Below are positions 34,923-45,310 of a stretch of DNA of 64,000 nucleotides, piece by piece. The stretch is from CAYNUJ01 sp964573255 (lineage in GTDB: Bacteria > Bacteroidota > Ignavibacteria > Ignavibacteriales > Melioribacteraceae): positions 1 through 64,000 of the forward strand of contig CAZNJB010000013.1 of the NCBI GenBank assembly GCA_964573255.1. The letters are read 5' to 3'. A program made the translations under genes and the position numbers. The notes below the pieces were generated by a model. It did no database searches. It had not been told where the DNA came from and was given only the letters and a program-made list of their open reading frames with translations. Position 1 is the stretch's first letter. The number at the start of each line of letters is the position of its first letter.

Positions 34923-36050
34923 ATGAAACTGATTCTGCATTTCATAAAAAAAGAATTTCTTCAATTAAAACGCGACCCGAAGATGTTCGGAATAATATTA
35001 ATTTCGCCGATAATTCAATTGATATTATTGGGTTATGCGGTGAATATGGAAGTGGAAAAGGTTCATACCGCTGTTTTGGATTTGAATAAAACTCAAACAA
35101 GCAGAGAATTCCTGCGCAATTTTGAAGCATCGGAATATTTTGACTTTGACTATTACTGCTCTTCTTTCGACGAGTTACAGGAACGCATAGACGATGGCGA
35201 GGCAATTTTGGGAATAGTGGTTCCGAAAGAATTTGCCGAAGACATTTCCAAAGGTAAAACAGCTTCGGTTCAATTTATTGTTGATGGTTCCGATGGAAAC
35301 TCCGGTTCAATAACAATTGGTTATGTTCAATCGATTGTAAGGAATTATTCGGTAAATGCGGCTGTAAATTATCTAAAGCGAAAAGGCAAAATAAATTATA
35401 CGCAGCCTTTGGAAGCGGAAACAAGAGTGTGGTTCAACCCTCAGTTAAAAACACAAGTCTATATGGTGCCGGCAATTGTAGGACTCTTGCTCTCAATTAT
35501 TACAATTATTTTAACATCCCTTGCAATAGTAAAAGAAAAGGAGATCGGAACTCTCGAACAATTAATTGTTACTCCGATAAAACCTTATCAAATGATAATG
35601 GGGAAACTACTCCCATTCTTATTTTTAGGTTTTGTATCGGTGGGGATTATACTTACAGCAATGGTTATTATTTTCGGAATCCCGATTAAAGGGAGCGTAG
35701 CTTTTCTACTGTTAGCCTCCTTCGCATTCGTGCTCTCCACTTTGGGTTTAGGGTTATTCGTATCCACCGTAACGAAAACCCAGCAGCAGGCAATGATGAT
35801 AGCGATTTTCGTAATAATGATGCCGATGATTTACTTATCCGGATTTGCTTTCCCAATTGAAAACATGCCTGATTTCATTCAATTGATTACATACATCATT
35901 CCGTTAAGATATTTCATCACTATTATTCGTGGGGTAATTCTTAAAGGATTAGGATTTGCAGAACTTTGGCAAGAACTGCTCATTTTATTTCTATTCGGAT
36001 CGGCAATTTTATATTTCAGTTCGCTAAGATTTAAAAAGAAAATAGATTGA
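34923..36050 (+). CDS. ABC-2 type transporter permease
   Basis: The 375-residue protein is a paralogue of the upstream permease: an N-terminal helix, a periplasmic domain with QFIVDGSDGNSGSITIGYV, the loop VKEKEIGTLEQLIVTPIKP and five C-terminal helices. Together they form the membrane path of a YbhFSR-like drug or lipid exporter. The ATG follows the previous stop with no spacing, which indicates coupled translation. It is the last gene of the operon. Confidence 0.95.
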   Translation: MKLILHFIKKEFLQLKRDPKMFGIILISPIIQLILLGYAVNMEVEKVHTAVLDLNKTQTSREFLRNFEASEYFDFDYYCSSFDELQERIDDGEAILGIVVPKEFAEDISKGKTASVQFIVDGSDGNSGSITIGYVQSIVRNYSVNAAVNYLKRKGKINYTQPLEAETRVWFNPQLKTQVYMVPAIVGLLLSIITIILTSLAIVKEKEIGTLEQLIVTPIKPYQMIMGKLLPFLFLGFVSVGIILTAMVIIFGIPIKGSVAFLLLASFAFVLSTLGLGLFVSTVTKTQQQAMMIAIFVIMMPMIYLSGFAFPIENMPDFIQLITYIIPLRYFITIIRGVILKGLGFAELWQELLILFLFGSAILYFSSLRFKKKID

Positions 36051-36313
36051 TTTTGTTGAGTAGGAAAATGTGCAGATAATTTTACTGTAAACACGATACA
36101 ATCGGCTATGTAAGCTATCAAAAACAATTTAAGTTAAACCCGGACTTATCGTTAAGAATTACATTCTATTTCCATTTTATGTCTTCACATTTTTGTGTAG
36201 TCTGCATCCATAAATTTTGACCAATAACCTCATTCAAAATTTTTCAATTACTCCTCTCAAGCCTTTACCTTCACTAATATTTTTATTATTATGACAACAA
36301 AAATTGTTGACTG

Positions 36314-39300
36314 ATGAAAGAGGTCATTATAAAATCCTTTTGGGCTATATTATTAGGGGGATTTATTCAACAGGCTTTTGCGCAGTCAAACGTAGTAACC
36401 TTTTCGGAAATTATGTTCAAGCCTTCCGCTTCCAATAGCGAGTTTATAGAAATATTTAATCTTTCGTTTTCAGATACAGTTGATTTGACAGGATACGGAA
36501 TTAAATATCATACATCTGCAATCGATCACCTGGATTCATCAAACATCAATTTTAAATTACCACCGAGAAAATTTGCAGTGATTTTTGAAGGTGATTATGA
36601 CACAATAAACGGCATCTATTCTAATCTTATTCCATCGGATGCAATAATTTTAAAAATCGACAACAACGCATTCGGCAGTTCGGGGATGTCCAATTCTTCC
36701 GACAGGAAACTTTATTTAATCGATTCCACAGGCGTTATAGTGGATTCCATAATTTACACGGCAAACAACAGCAGTGGAATTTCGGATGAAAAGATAGAGA
36801 TGACATCGTTGAACGATTCCGATAATTGGAGCAATTCTCTGGTAATAAACGGCACACCCGGATTTAAAAACTCTGTTTCCCCCTTTGAATACGATGCACA
36901 ATTTTCGAGCATAACAATTTCCCCTGCCATTCCATTCGCTTATTCAAACAGTACAATAAACGGAATAATTAAGAATGTAGGATTGAAAACTATCTCATCG
37001 ATACAAGTACGGATATTTGACGACATCAACCTGGATTCAATAATAATAAATGAAGATTATATTTATTCCGCGTTAATTGATTCTATTCCAACAGGAGATT
37101 CCGCCTTTTTCGAATTTAATTATTCTTTCAATTTATCAGGCAGCCATCAAATAATCGGGGTAATAGAATTAGCGGAAGACTTAAATCCCTCAAACAATAA
37201 ATTTTTCTTTCAGTTTTATGTTGCTCCAAAACCCAATAAATATGGGGATATTCTCATAAACGAATTTATGTATTTACCTGAAGGCGACGAACCCGAATGG
37301 ATTGAATTTTATAATAACACGTCCGAACCAATTAATTTGAAGAAATGGAAAATACGGGATAAAAGCTCGCAAATTAATGTTACAAACGATACGCTTATAA
37401 TTGAAGCAAATGATTATCTTGTTATCGCCGAAGACTCACTTACAAATTTTTACAGTACACCGATCAATTTTTACGTAAAGAATATTCCTAGCTTAAATAA
37501 TTCCGGAGATGAGATTGTCTTAGTCGATTCATTAGGAACAACAATCGATTCGGTTAATTATTCCGCTTTATGGGGAAATAAAAAAGGCATCTCACTCGAA
37601 AGAATTATGTTCGATGCCGCCAGTTTTGATTCTACTAATTGGAAAAACTCACTCGCAACGGAAGGTGCTACTCCGGGATATTACAATAGCATATCCCCAC
37701 ACAATTATGATTTATGGTTGAAAGATTTTACTATAAATACTGCATATGCTGTTCAAGATGAAACGTTTGAGGCGTTTTGTTTAGTTAAAAATTCAGGGAT
37801 CAGAACATCTGATAATTTTGAATTGAGAATTTACTATGATTTCAATAAGGACAGTTTAGCCACCGAAGATGAAATAATAAATAGTAAACTTATAACAGGA
37901 CTCACTTCGGGGGATAGCACGCTTGAGTCTTTTTCGATAACTAACCTTCCTTTAGGTAAGGGGATATTGACTGCTGCAGTATTCTTTCCGCCGGATGAAT
38001 TCACCGATAATAATTTTATCAAAGAAGAGATTAACGTTGTAAAACTTAACGTATTCAATAAAGATGTCGTAATAAATGAAATAATGTATGCACCGCAATC
38101 GCCTGAACCGGAATGGATTGAACTTTACAACAGAACCGAACGGGAAATCGATTTAAGCCGTTTTATTATTGCAGATAGTAAGGATTCAACACAAATCGAT
38201 ACCTCATACGTTACTATCTCACCTTCCGGTTATGCGATAATAGCAAAAGAAAAATCAATTACTTCAATTTATAATTTAAGCGGTTTGATAATTTATTCCG
38301 ACTTTCCGCTTTTGAATAATTCTACAGATGAAATTGTGTTAATGGATTCACTCGGGAGAGTGATCGATTCCGTAAAATATTATTCCGATTGGGGCGGCTC
38401 GGGAAAATCTCTGGAAAGGATTGACGCAGACGGTTCAAGTACAGACTCGCTAAATTGGAAGGAAAGCCGCGATGAGAGGAACGCCACACCTCTAATGATA
38501 AATTCGGTATCTCAAAAATTGTTCGACATCGCCATCGATACGGCAATACTCTCCCCTTCAATTCCTTTCATCGGCGATAATATAAACTGCACAATCAGAA
38601 TAAATAACCTAGGAAAACTTCCGGTAGAATTTTATGTGAATATTTTCGAGAATGTTTTAAATGACTCTTTAGCCAATGAATTGATTTTTACATCACAAAC
38701 AATTTCAATTGAACCGGAAACATCGATAAATATTGAGGCAAATAATTTAATCAACAATATACACGATAAGCATTACTTAATCATTGAAGCCGTTTCAAGC
38801 AACGATCAAGATGCAACCAATAATACTTTTCAAATTTCGATAACGCCATCATACTCAGCAAATAAAATAATAATTAACGAATTTATGATTTACCCTGAAA
38901 ACGGTGAACCGGAATGGATTGAATTGCAAAATATAAGCAGCGATACAATAGATATAAACGGATGGACAATCTCCGACGTTATAACAACTCCAAAATCCGT
39001 TATTATTACCGATTCTAACCTTACAATATTTCCCGGCGATTATTTAGTAATCTCTAAAGACAGCACCATATTTGAATATCACAGAACCATCCCGGCAAAA
39101 TTAATAAAATGTAATTTTGCCAATATGAATAACGACGAAGACGGAATTGTAATTCGTGATGCCAACGGAAAAACAATAGACTCGCTTTATTACAATTCAA
39201 ATTGGGAGATTACGAAAGGTTATTCGGAAGAGAAAATCAACCGCTTGAAAGCTGGAAATGATACCGATAATTGGGATGTCTCAATTGATATTGAACAGAG

Positions 39301-40957
39301 TACTCCCGGAAGAATTAATAGTATAGCCGAAAAACAAAGAGACGTTCTAATCTCAAGAATTGAGACAATCCCTCAATTCCCCGCATCAGGAGATTCCGTT
39401 AACATTGCCATTACCATTAAAAATAAAGGGCTTTCCTACATTGATAACGTAAACTTAAAAATATACCGCGATAGTTTATCGACTCAACTACTAATTGAAG
39501 AAATAAATATCAACAGAATAGCTGCTATGGATTCTCTGATTGTAATTACTTCTTCGAAAATAGAGATAATCGATTCTATCAAATTGGTTGGAATAGTATC
39601 TTCGCCTCAGGATAAGGACACTTTCAACAATTATTTCAAAACCGTTAAATACAGCGGATTAATCAGCGGAATGATTGCAATTAATGAATTGATGATTTCA
39701 CCGAAAGATAACGAACCTGAATGGATTGAATTCGTCAATTCTTCTGGTACAACAATTAACTTAAAAGGATTAACCATAACAGACCTTTTCCCCTCTCCAA
39801 AAGAAACGGTTATTACAAACAATGATTTTTATATTAGTCCCGGCGCATATTTTATTGTTTCAGCAGATTCACTGAAAACCGATGCGCCATTATTTATAAA
39901 TAATTTCGGAACATTCAGCTCAAAGGAAGATGCGATAAAGTTAAGTGATTTCCGCGGTTCGGTGATTGACAGTTTTCATTATAATTCCGGTTTTTTCATT
40001 AAAGAAGGCAGATCAATTGAGAGATACGATATCTATTCAAACACCAATGATATTATGAATTGGTATCCTTCGGTTGATTCCAACGGCAGCACAATCGGTA
40101 ATATCAATTCTATTACAAAACTGAAACCCATAGAACACTCTGCATTAAAATTTAATGAGATAATGTATGAACCGTTATCAGGAAGAAGTGAATTCATCGA
40201 ATTCATCAACACATCAAGTGAAAATTACAATTTAGCCGGCTGCGCAATAATCAAAAACGACTCCGTAAGGATTGAATTAAGTCCGTTAAATATTTACTTA
40301 CACCCGAATGATTTCTTCATCATTTCAAACGATAGTTCTATAATTGCTAATTATGATTTAAGTTCAAAAACAAAATTCATTAACATCAATAAATTCAACT
40401 TAAGTAATGGCGGCGAACCATTGGTTCTTATCGATTTTTTTAATAACTCAATCGATTCGGTTAATTATTCCCCCAACTGGCACAGTAAAAACACAGTGAA
40501 CAGAAAAGGTAAATCGCTGGAAAGAATAAATCCGGAACACGATTCTAATGAAAATGATAATTGGGGAACTTCTGTAGCGGCAGGAGGAGCAACACCGTTG
40601 AGCGTAAATTCAATATTTACCGCATCGCAGAATACTTCAACATCAATGAGTTTTTCGAATAATCCTTTTTCTCCCGACGGCGACGGTTTCGAAGATTTTA
40701 CGATTATCTCCTACTCGTTAAAATCGGCGACTGCACAAATTAGATTGCGTGTGTTTGACGATAAAGGACGACTGGTCCGCACAATTGCAGATTACAAACC
40801 AAGCGGCTCTAAAGGCAAAATAATTTTTGACGGCTTAAATGATAAGGGTGAACCTCTTCGAGTAGGAATGTACATTGTACTGCTCGAAGCAGTTTCGGAA
40901 TCAGGCAATATTTTGGAAGTTCAAAAGAAAGTTCTGGTAATTGCCACTAAATTATAA
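36314..40957 (+). CDS. large exported lamin-tail-domain repeat protein
   Basis: The 1,547-residue protein begins with a signal peptide (cleavage after AFAQ, residue 24). Six lamin-tail (LTD) domains start near residues 29, 316, 588, 854, 1123 and 1280; each begins with a NE(F/I/L)M..P.....E(W/F)IE pattern, for example INEFMYLPEGDEPEWIEFYN. Between most of them lie CARDB-like strand domains, so copies two to five recur every 266-272 residues. The last 100 residues (from about 1446, FSNNPFSPDGDGFED) form a FlgD-like Ig domain of the sort found at the end of secreted Bacteroidota proteins and possibly used for secretion. It is probably a surface adhesin or matrix protein. No enzyme motif is visible. 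Confidence 0.88.
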   Translation: MKEVIIKSFWAILLGGFIQQAFAQSNVVTFSEIMFKPSASNSEFIEIFNLSFSDTVDLTGYGIKYHTSAIDHLDSSNINFKLPPRKFAVIFEGDYDTINGIYSNLIPSDAIILKIDNNAFGSSGMSNSSDRKLYLIDSTGVIVDSIIYTANNSSGISDEKIEMTSLNDSDNWSNSLVINGTPGFKNSVSPFEYDAQFSSITISPAIPFAYSNSTINGIIKNVGLKTISSIQVRIFDDINLDSIIINEDYIYSALIDSIPTGDSAFFEFNYSFNLSGSHQIIGVIELAEDLNPSNNKFFFQFYVAPKPNKYGDILINEFMYLPEGDEPEWIEFYNNTSEPINLKKWKIRDKSSQINVTNDTLIIEANDYLVIAEDSLTNFYSTPINFYVKNIPSLNNSGDEIVLVDSLGTTIDSVNYSALWGNKKGISLERIMFDAASFDSTNWKNSLATEGATPGYYNSISPHNYDLWLKDFTINTAYAVQDETFEAFCLVKNSGIRTSDNFELRIYYDFNKDSLATEDEIINSKLITGLTSGDSTLESFSITNLPLGKGILTAAVFFPPDEFTDNNFIKEEINVVKLNVFNKDVVINEIMYAPQSPEPEWIELYNRTEREIDLSRFIIADSKDSTQIDTSYVTISPSGYAIIAKEKSITSIYNLSGLIIYSDFPLLNNSTDEIVLMDSLGRVIDSVKYYSDWGGSGKSLERIDADGSSTDSLNWKESRDERNATPLMINSVSQKLFDIAIDTAILSPSIPFIGDNINCTIRINNLGKLPVEFYVNIFENVLNDSLANELIFTSQTISIEPETSINIEANNLINNIHDKHYLIIEAVSSNDQDATNNTFQISITPSYSANKIIINEFMIYPENGEPEWIELQNISSDTIDINGWTISDVITTPKSVIITDSNLTIFPGDYLVISKDSTIFEYHRTIPAKLIKCNFANMNNDEDGIVIRDANGKTIDSLYYNSNWEITKGYSEEKINRLKAGNDTDNWDVSIDIEQSTPGRINSIAEKQRDVLISRIETIPQFPASGDSVNIAITIKNKGLSYIDNVNLKIYRDSLSTQLLIEEININRIAAMDSLIVITSSKIEIIDSIKLVGIVSSPQDKDTFNNYFKTVKYSGLISGMIAINELMISPKDNEPEWIEFVNSSGTTINLKGLTITDLFPSPKETVITNNDFYISPGAYFIVSADSLKTDAPLFINNFGTFSSKEDAIKLSDFRGSVIDSFHYNSGFFIKEGRSIERYDIYSNTNDIMNWYPSVDSNGSTIGNINSITKLKPIEHSALKFNEIMYEPLSGRSEFIEFINTSSENYNLAGCAIIKNDSVRIELSPLNIYLHPNDFFIISNDSSIIANYDLSSKTKFININKFNLSNGGEPLVLIDFFNNSIDSVNYSPNWHSKNTVNRKGKSLERINPEHDSNENDNWGTSVAAGGATPLSVNSIFTASQNTSTSMSFSNNPFSPDGDGFEDFTIISYSLKSATAQIRLRVFDDKGRLVRTIADYKPSGSKGKIIFDGLNDKGEPLRVGMYIVLLEAVSESGNILEVQKKVLVIATKL

Positions 40958-40972
40958 TTGCAATCCTCACGA

Positions 40973-40992
40973 AATAGAAAAGTGTTTCTATT
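40973..40992 (+). terminator. hairpin after the lamin-tail gene
   Basis: AATAGAAA at 40973-40980 and TTTCTATT at 40985-40992 form a perfect 8-bp stem with loop AGTG, 15 bases after the stop. No T-run follows, so it is only a candidate. Confidence 0.4.
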
Positions 40993-41166
40993 ATCAACAA
41001 TATTAATTTATCTCACTCTATTCCGGTTATTTTAATCCATTCAATCCCATCGTTTGATAATATCTCTATGTTCCGGTCAAATAAAATGATTATATTCGGA
41101 CCCATAATTATTCAATTAATTTCATTAAAATGTTTTATTCATTTACGTAAAAATCCTGTATCAGTT

Positions 41167-41709
41167 ATGAAAAAACTTACACACGACGAAATATCCAAAA
41201 ACAGATTAACACTCGATACGCTTCACAAAGCTGATGTATTGCCCGTTAGTGTTATATTAAACAGTATCCGCAGCGCATATAATGTCGGTTCAATTTTCAG
41301 AACTTCCGATGGAGTGATGCTGGAAAAATTATATCTCTGCGGTTATACTCCTTTCCCACCGCAAAAAGAAGTCTTAAAAACAGCACTGGGTTCAAATGAA
41401 AGCGTAAAATGGGAACACAGAGATGATCCGGTTGAAGTTGTAAAAGAACTCAAATCAAAGGGTTATAAAATCGTCTCCCTCGAACAGACTGATAAAAGTA
41501 TTTCTTATACTGAAATTAAAGATGAAGATTTCCCGATTTGCTTAATCATCGGTAATGAGATTAACGGTGTTTCTCAGGAGTTGATTGATTTATCAGATAT
41601 TTCAATTGAAATCCCACAGTTCGGCATTAAACAATCATTGAATGTAGCGGTGGCATTTGGCATTACAATCTTTAATCTTAGAAATATCTATCAAAATGCG
41701 CAAAAATAA
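41167..41709 (+). CDS. TrmH/SpoU family RNA methyltransferase
   Basis: The SpoU motifs are visible: motif 1 LNSIRSAYNVGSIFRTSDG, motif 2 CLIIGNEINGVS and motif 3 IEIPQFGIKQSLNVAVAFGI, which form the knotted SAM site. Substrates are 2'-O positions of tRNA or rRNA. I use the ATG at 41167 (180 residues); the longer frame from 41068 adds 33 residues without similarity to the family. The N-terminal part is short, as in TrmL/TrmH-like stand-alone enzymes. It overlaps the next gene by 14 bases. Confidence 0.92.
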   Translation: MKKLTHDEISKNRLTLDTLHKADVLPVSVILNSIRSAYNVGSIFRTSDGVMLEKLYLCGYTPFPPQKEVLKTALGSNESVKWEHRDDPVEVVKELKSKGYKIVSLEQTDKSISYTEIKDEDFPICLIIGNEINGVSQELIDLSDISIEIPQFGIKQSLNVAVAFGITIFNLRNIYQNAQK

Positions 41710-42421
41710 TTATTACATACTTGCCATATTCATCGCGCTTTTATTAAACGGTTCTTCATATGCCCAAGAATATAAGGCATATCCAGCAAGAACCGCTTTT
41801 TCAGATGATGCTTTCCCTGTCGATAATAAAAATGTTGAACTTGAACTGGGATGGAGCTTGGAAGAAAAACATTGGGTAATTCCCTTTCTGCTTAAATATT
41901 CTCCGGTAAATAATTTGGAAATAGGTGTCTCGATCAGCGGAATATTAGATCACGACGGGCATCAAATAAACAAAACAGAATTCGGAGAACCCGGCATTCA
42001 ATTTAAATGGTTAAATTTATCGAAGGGCGATATTTACGGATCGCTTGTAAGCGGTATATCTTTCCCCCATTATGCCAATCCTACTTTGCTGCTGTACTAT
42101 GTGGTTTCATTGGATTATTCGAGAATTTTAATTAATCTTCACGCCGGGGGTTATTTGGTAGAAAACAATAACAATAAATATTCAGAAGCTCTCACCTACG
42201 CGGTATCTTTTATCCCTAAATTCAAAGGTAATTTTGGTTTCTTCGGAGAGCTGCACGGCGAAAAATTGGAAAATGAATTAATACTAATGACCAATGCAGG
42301 CGTTAGTTATTCAATAAATGATACTGTTATTTTTGATGCGGCATTCGATGTCGGTTTAAACGATTTGCACAATATTTGGATATTAAGTTTAGGAGTAACA
42401 GCAGAATTAGGAAAGTTTTAA
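41696..42421 (+). CDS. exported protein, probable outer-membrane beta barrel
   Basis: Starting at the ATG at 41696, the product has a good signal peptide (MRKNNYYILAIFIALLLNGS, cleavage after SYAQ); the longer frame from 41657 would bury it. The remaining 220 residues show alternating strands with aromatic ends (ELELGWSLEEKHWVIPFLLK, AALTY-like segments) and a final strand ending in leucine-glycine-lysine-phenylalanine, as in small outer-membrane barrels. I cannot name a family. It overlaps the SpoU gene and converges with the AlbA_2 gene one base away. Confidence 0.75.
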   Translation: MRKNNYYILAIFIALLLNGSSYAQEYKAYPARTAFSDDAFPVDNKNVELELGWSLEEKHWVIPFLLKYSPVNNLEIGVSISGILDHDGHQINKTEFGEPGIQFKWLNLSKGDIYGSLVSGISFPHYANPTLLLYYVVSLDYSRILINLHAGGYLVENNNNKYSEALTYAVSFIPKFKGNFGFFGELHGEKLENELILMTNAGVSYSINDTVIFDAAFDVGLNDLHNIWILSLGVTAELGKF

Positions 42422-42422
42422 A

Positions 42423-43079
42423 TCATCCCAAATAAGTGAAGTAATCTTCCCCGTTCTCTTTGGTATGAATCATCAAAAGATTTGCACGAACTAATTTTAT
42501 AAGAGTCCGTGAAGCGGTTCTTAAAGAGATATTAGCAATTTTCTTCAATTCTTTTACGGTTATTTTTTCATTGGTATCCAGATACTCAAAGACAATTTTT
42601 TCATTTTTACCCACTTCATAATTTTTAAGAGGTTTTCCTTCAGAATAAGCTTGTAAAATTTTTATCATTTCTTTACTTGCTAGAACGCTCTTATCCCTAA
42701 CTCTTATAAATACTTTTGCATTATTAATATCAAGATGTGGGAGATAATCTTGCAGGCGGTGCGGTTTGAATTTCGATTCCGGAATTGAAAAGAGCACCAC
42801 TTCTTTATGCTCAATTTCAAAATACTCTACTTCATATTCAATTTCGGGAACGCAGTACTGGTTAACACATTGCTTGAATAATTCCGTTTCCTCCTTTTCG
42901 CTTTCAACACCGCAAATAGAACTATCATCATCCACACCAATAAGAATATATCCACCACGCGTATTAGCAAGCGCAATGATTTCCTTAGCCATCTTTTCGA
43001 AAGTTGTGAACTGTCTCTTGAATTCAACGGTGAGACTCTCACCGTTTTCAATCATTTCAAGAACTTTGCGGGTTGTCAT
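42423..43079 (-). CDS. AlbA_2-domain putative DNA-binding regulator
   Basis: The N-terminal half is an AlbA_2 (divergent AAA_4) domain: ESLTVEFKRQFTTFEKMAKE at 14-33 and IIALANTRGGYILIGVDDD directly after. The C-terminal 65 residues form a winged helix (KELKKIANISLRTASRTLIK). Proteins of this type are taken to be transcription regulators or nucleic-acid binding proteins, without a settled role. The 218-residue length is complete. It lies 15 bases after the TPR lipoprotein gene on the same strand and probably shares its transcript. Confidence 0.85.
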   Translation of the reverse strand: MTTRKVLEMIENGESLTVEFKRQFTTFEKMAKEIIALANTRGGYILIGVDDDSSICGVESEKEETELFKQCVNQYCVPEIEYEVEYFEIEHKEVVLFSIPESKFKPHRLQDYLPHLDINNAKVFIRVRDKSVLASKEMIKILQAYSEGKPLKNYEVGKNEKIVFEYLDTNEKITVKELKKIANISLRTASRTLIKLVRANLLMIHTKENGEDYFTYLG

Positions 43080-43094
43080 TTTATTACCGAGCGA

Positions 43095-45239
43095 TTAAAT
43101 TATTTGCTCTCTACAATATGCCTCGAATCGGAAATACTTTTTGTGGAGAGCAGAAAGCAGTGGTCTTTCTCTTCCTTTGTTTTTCTCAACTTCTTCATCG
43201 TGCTGTTGAAGAATGTCTTGCAAGGATTTCGACTTTGTACTGTCAATTACTGTAGTATCCGGCGGCATATTAGCAGCTTTAATAGAATCCTGTATCTGTC
43301 GAATGGAATCCAATTTATGCTGTATTTCTTTTTTGTAGAATGATAATCTCTTGCTAATAGCCTTCGAATATTCGGAATTTCTATATTTTGCCATTAACGA
43401 ATCATATAGAGATGCAGCCGAATCAGGATTGTTCAATTCATTTTCGAGAATAAATCCCGATGTATAATAAGCTTGCGGAGCGAATTGGCTATTCGGATAT
43501 TCCTTCGGTATATTTAATAAGATTACAAGCGCACTATCGAATGTAGATTGCAAATAATATTCTTCCGCTTTAATATAAAGCGATTCCGCAGGGTCAGAAT
43601 CAAAATCTATTAATGGCTTACCTATCTTCTTAGCCGCTTCGTTAACTATCCTGTCATATTTATAATTATCATAAATATAATTGAACAAACTATCGGCTTT
43701 AACCGTATCTTCAATAGTTAAATAGTAATTTCCCATGGCATAAAGAATTTTCGGCTTGTTCAATGTATTCGGATTATTTTTTATTGAGCTGCTGTAATAG
43801 TAAAATGCAGAATCCGGAACGTTCAACTCACCGAAAAATAAATTACCCATTTCAAATTCGGTATCGGAAATAAGAGTTCTTAAAGAATCCGCAGAAATTG
43901 TGGGCTTAATAGGTTTAGTTATTATTTTACTTTTTTGTTTTCCCGTATTCGAGGGAGCATAGTTTCTTCCCCTGCCTCTTCCTCTTCCATTCAATCGTGC
44001 CTGTGCTTTCTTGATTGAATCCTGCCTTCTATACTCTACATAAATCAAAGAATCTCTTTCAAAGGCATCAGGATCAATTAAATAAGAAAGTTTTTTGTAT
44101 TGTTCGTTTAATTTTTCGTCAAGCACTATGTAATCGTTAAGAACTTTATTTTCTTTCCGGGCTTGTAATTTTATTTCCGAAGGCGAATTTGCAGCAAGGG
44201 TTCTATCGAAATAAAACATCGCACTATCGTAATCGTAAAAATTCTCTTTTAATATCAAACCAGCGTTAAATGCAGCTATACCACCGCTTTCGGACCTTTG
44301 ATAAGTAGAATCAATCTCGATGTAAATATCAAGAGCATCTTCGTAATCGCCTTGTTCTTTAAGAATGGAAGCTATTTCAAGATCAACCTTATCCCAAAGT
44401 TCATCGTATTTTGAGTCATTAGACAATTTATTCAATAACTCCAAACTGCCATCGATGTCACCCAAGTCTTTCATAATTTTAGCGGTTTCCAAAAGACTAT
44501 TGAATTCAACATCAAACGTCGGCTCGTAATTTTGCACTTCCGAGAATGCCTTAAGAGCATTTTCTTTCTCACCGATATCCAAATAAATTCTTCCGAGTTG
44601 ATAAGTAACCTCAGCCTTTAATTTATCGTTCTCAGTTATTGCTAATAAATCCTGTATCAATCCTATTGATTCGGCGAATTTATCTCTGTATAATTTAAAT
44701 CTTATTTGCGAAATCAAAGCGCTTTCGGCTATTTCCAACTCTTCCTTTTCAATCGCTTCCTTCTTCACTTCCTCAATTAAGGAATATCCCTTATCGAAAT
44801 CCCTCAATTGCAGCATCGTTTTCCCGATCCACAATTTGTTAATTAAAGCCAAATCGGTATTCTCAATAGACGCCAATTCCTGAAATTTACGTAAGGCTTT
44901 TGAATACTCCTGTTTCCAGTAAAATGCTTGACCGGTCATGAAAAGTGCATCTTGGAAATAATCCGATTCGGCATGGAACTGCATAATGTTGGAGCACTTC
45001 TCAATAATTTTGTCCATGTCTTTGCTTAGTTTAGCATTTATCTTTGCCTCTTTAAATTCGAACAGGTCTTTTCTTAATTTTTCGATTTCTTTCATTGCAT
45101 CTTCAAATATTATAGATGCATTATAATAAGTATTAAAATAAGCTGTAAAATTACCCCATAACCCGCAAGAGGAAAGAAAAGAAAGGGAGAGAATAAAGAG
45201 TAATGATCCCAAAAATTTTTTTGATATAATTGATTTCAA
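43095..45239 (-). CDS. TPR-repeat lipoprotein
   Basis: The 714-residue product starts at a TTG (45239); no ATG exists before the signal, which reads LFILSLSFLSSCG with the lipid Cys near residue 26. The body consists of many TPR-like helical pairs (for example residues 90-330 and 460-640), interrupted near 410-450 by a basic, Gly/Arg-rich linker (NGRGRGRGRNYAP). The start of the mature protein (GNFTAYFNTYYNASIIFEDA) and the general layout recall PorW/SprE-type accessory lipoproteins of the type IX secretion system, but I cannot prove that link. The next gene downstream is the AlbA_2 regulator. Confidence 0.85.
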   Translation of the reverse strand: MKSIISKKFLGSLLFILSLSFLSSCGLWGNFTAYFNTYYNASIIFEDAMKEIEKLRKDLFEFKEAKINAKLSKDMDKIIEKCSNIMQFHAESDYFQDALFMTGQAFYWKQEYSKALRKFQELASIENTDLALINKLWIGKTMLQLRDFDKGYSLIEEVKKEAIEKEELEIAESALISQIRFKLYRDKFAESIGLIQDLLAITENDKLKAEVTYQLGRIYLDIGEKENALKAFSEVQNYEPTFDVEFNSLLETAKIMKDLGDIDGSLELLNKLSNDSKYDELWDKVDLEIASILKEQGDYEDALDIYIEIDSTYQRSESGGIAAFNAGLILKENFYDYDSAMFYFDRTLAANSPSEIKLQARKENKVLNDYIVLDEKLNEQYKKLSYLIDPDAFERDSLIYVEYRRQDSIKKAQARLNGRGRGRGRNYAPSNTGKQKSKIITKPIKPTISADSLRTLISDTEFEMGNLFFGELNVPDSAFYYYSSSIKNNPNTLNKPKILYAMGNYYLTIEDTVKADSLFNYIYDNYKYDRIVNEAAKKIGKPLIDFDSDPAESLYIKAEEYYLQSTFDSALVILLNIPKEYPNSQFAPQAYYTSGFILENELNNPDSAASLYDSLMAKYRNSEYSKAISKRLSFYKKEIQHKLDSIRQIQDSIKAANMPPDTTVIDSTKSKSLQDILQQHDEEVEKNKGRERPLLSALHKKYFRFEAYCREQII

Positions 45240-45310
45240 TTTCTTTGCCGTTTTTCCAACAAACTTAATAAAGATAAAATAACTTTTGTAGTCAATAATA
45301 ATAGCCCTAA

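Noticed and set aside
42766..43098. 110-codon frame opposite the AlbA_2 gene
   Set aside because: Antisense to a gene with clear domain motifs; Ser/Leu-rich composition is typical of reverse-strand reading.
43095..45239. Firm assignment of the TPR lipoprotein as PorW/SprE
   Set aside because: Layout and the start of the mature protein are suggestive, but TPR proteins are too alike to name one without a profile search.
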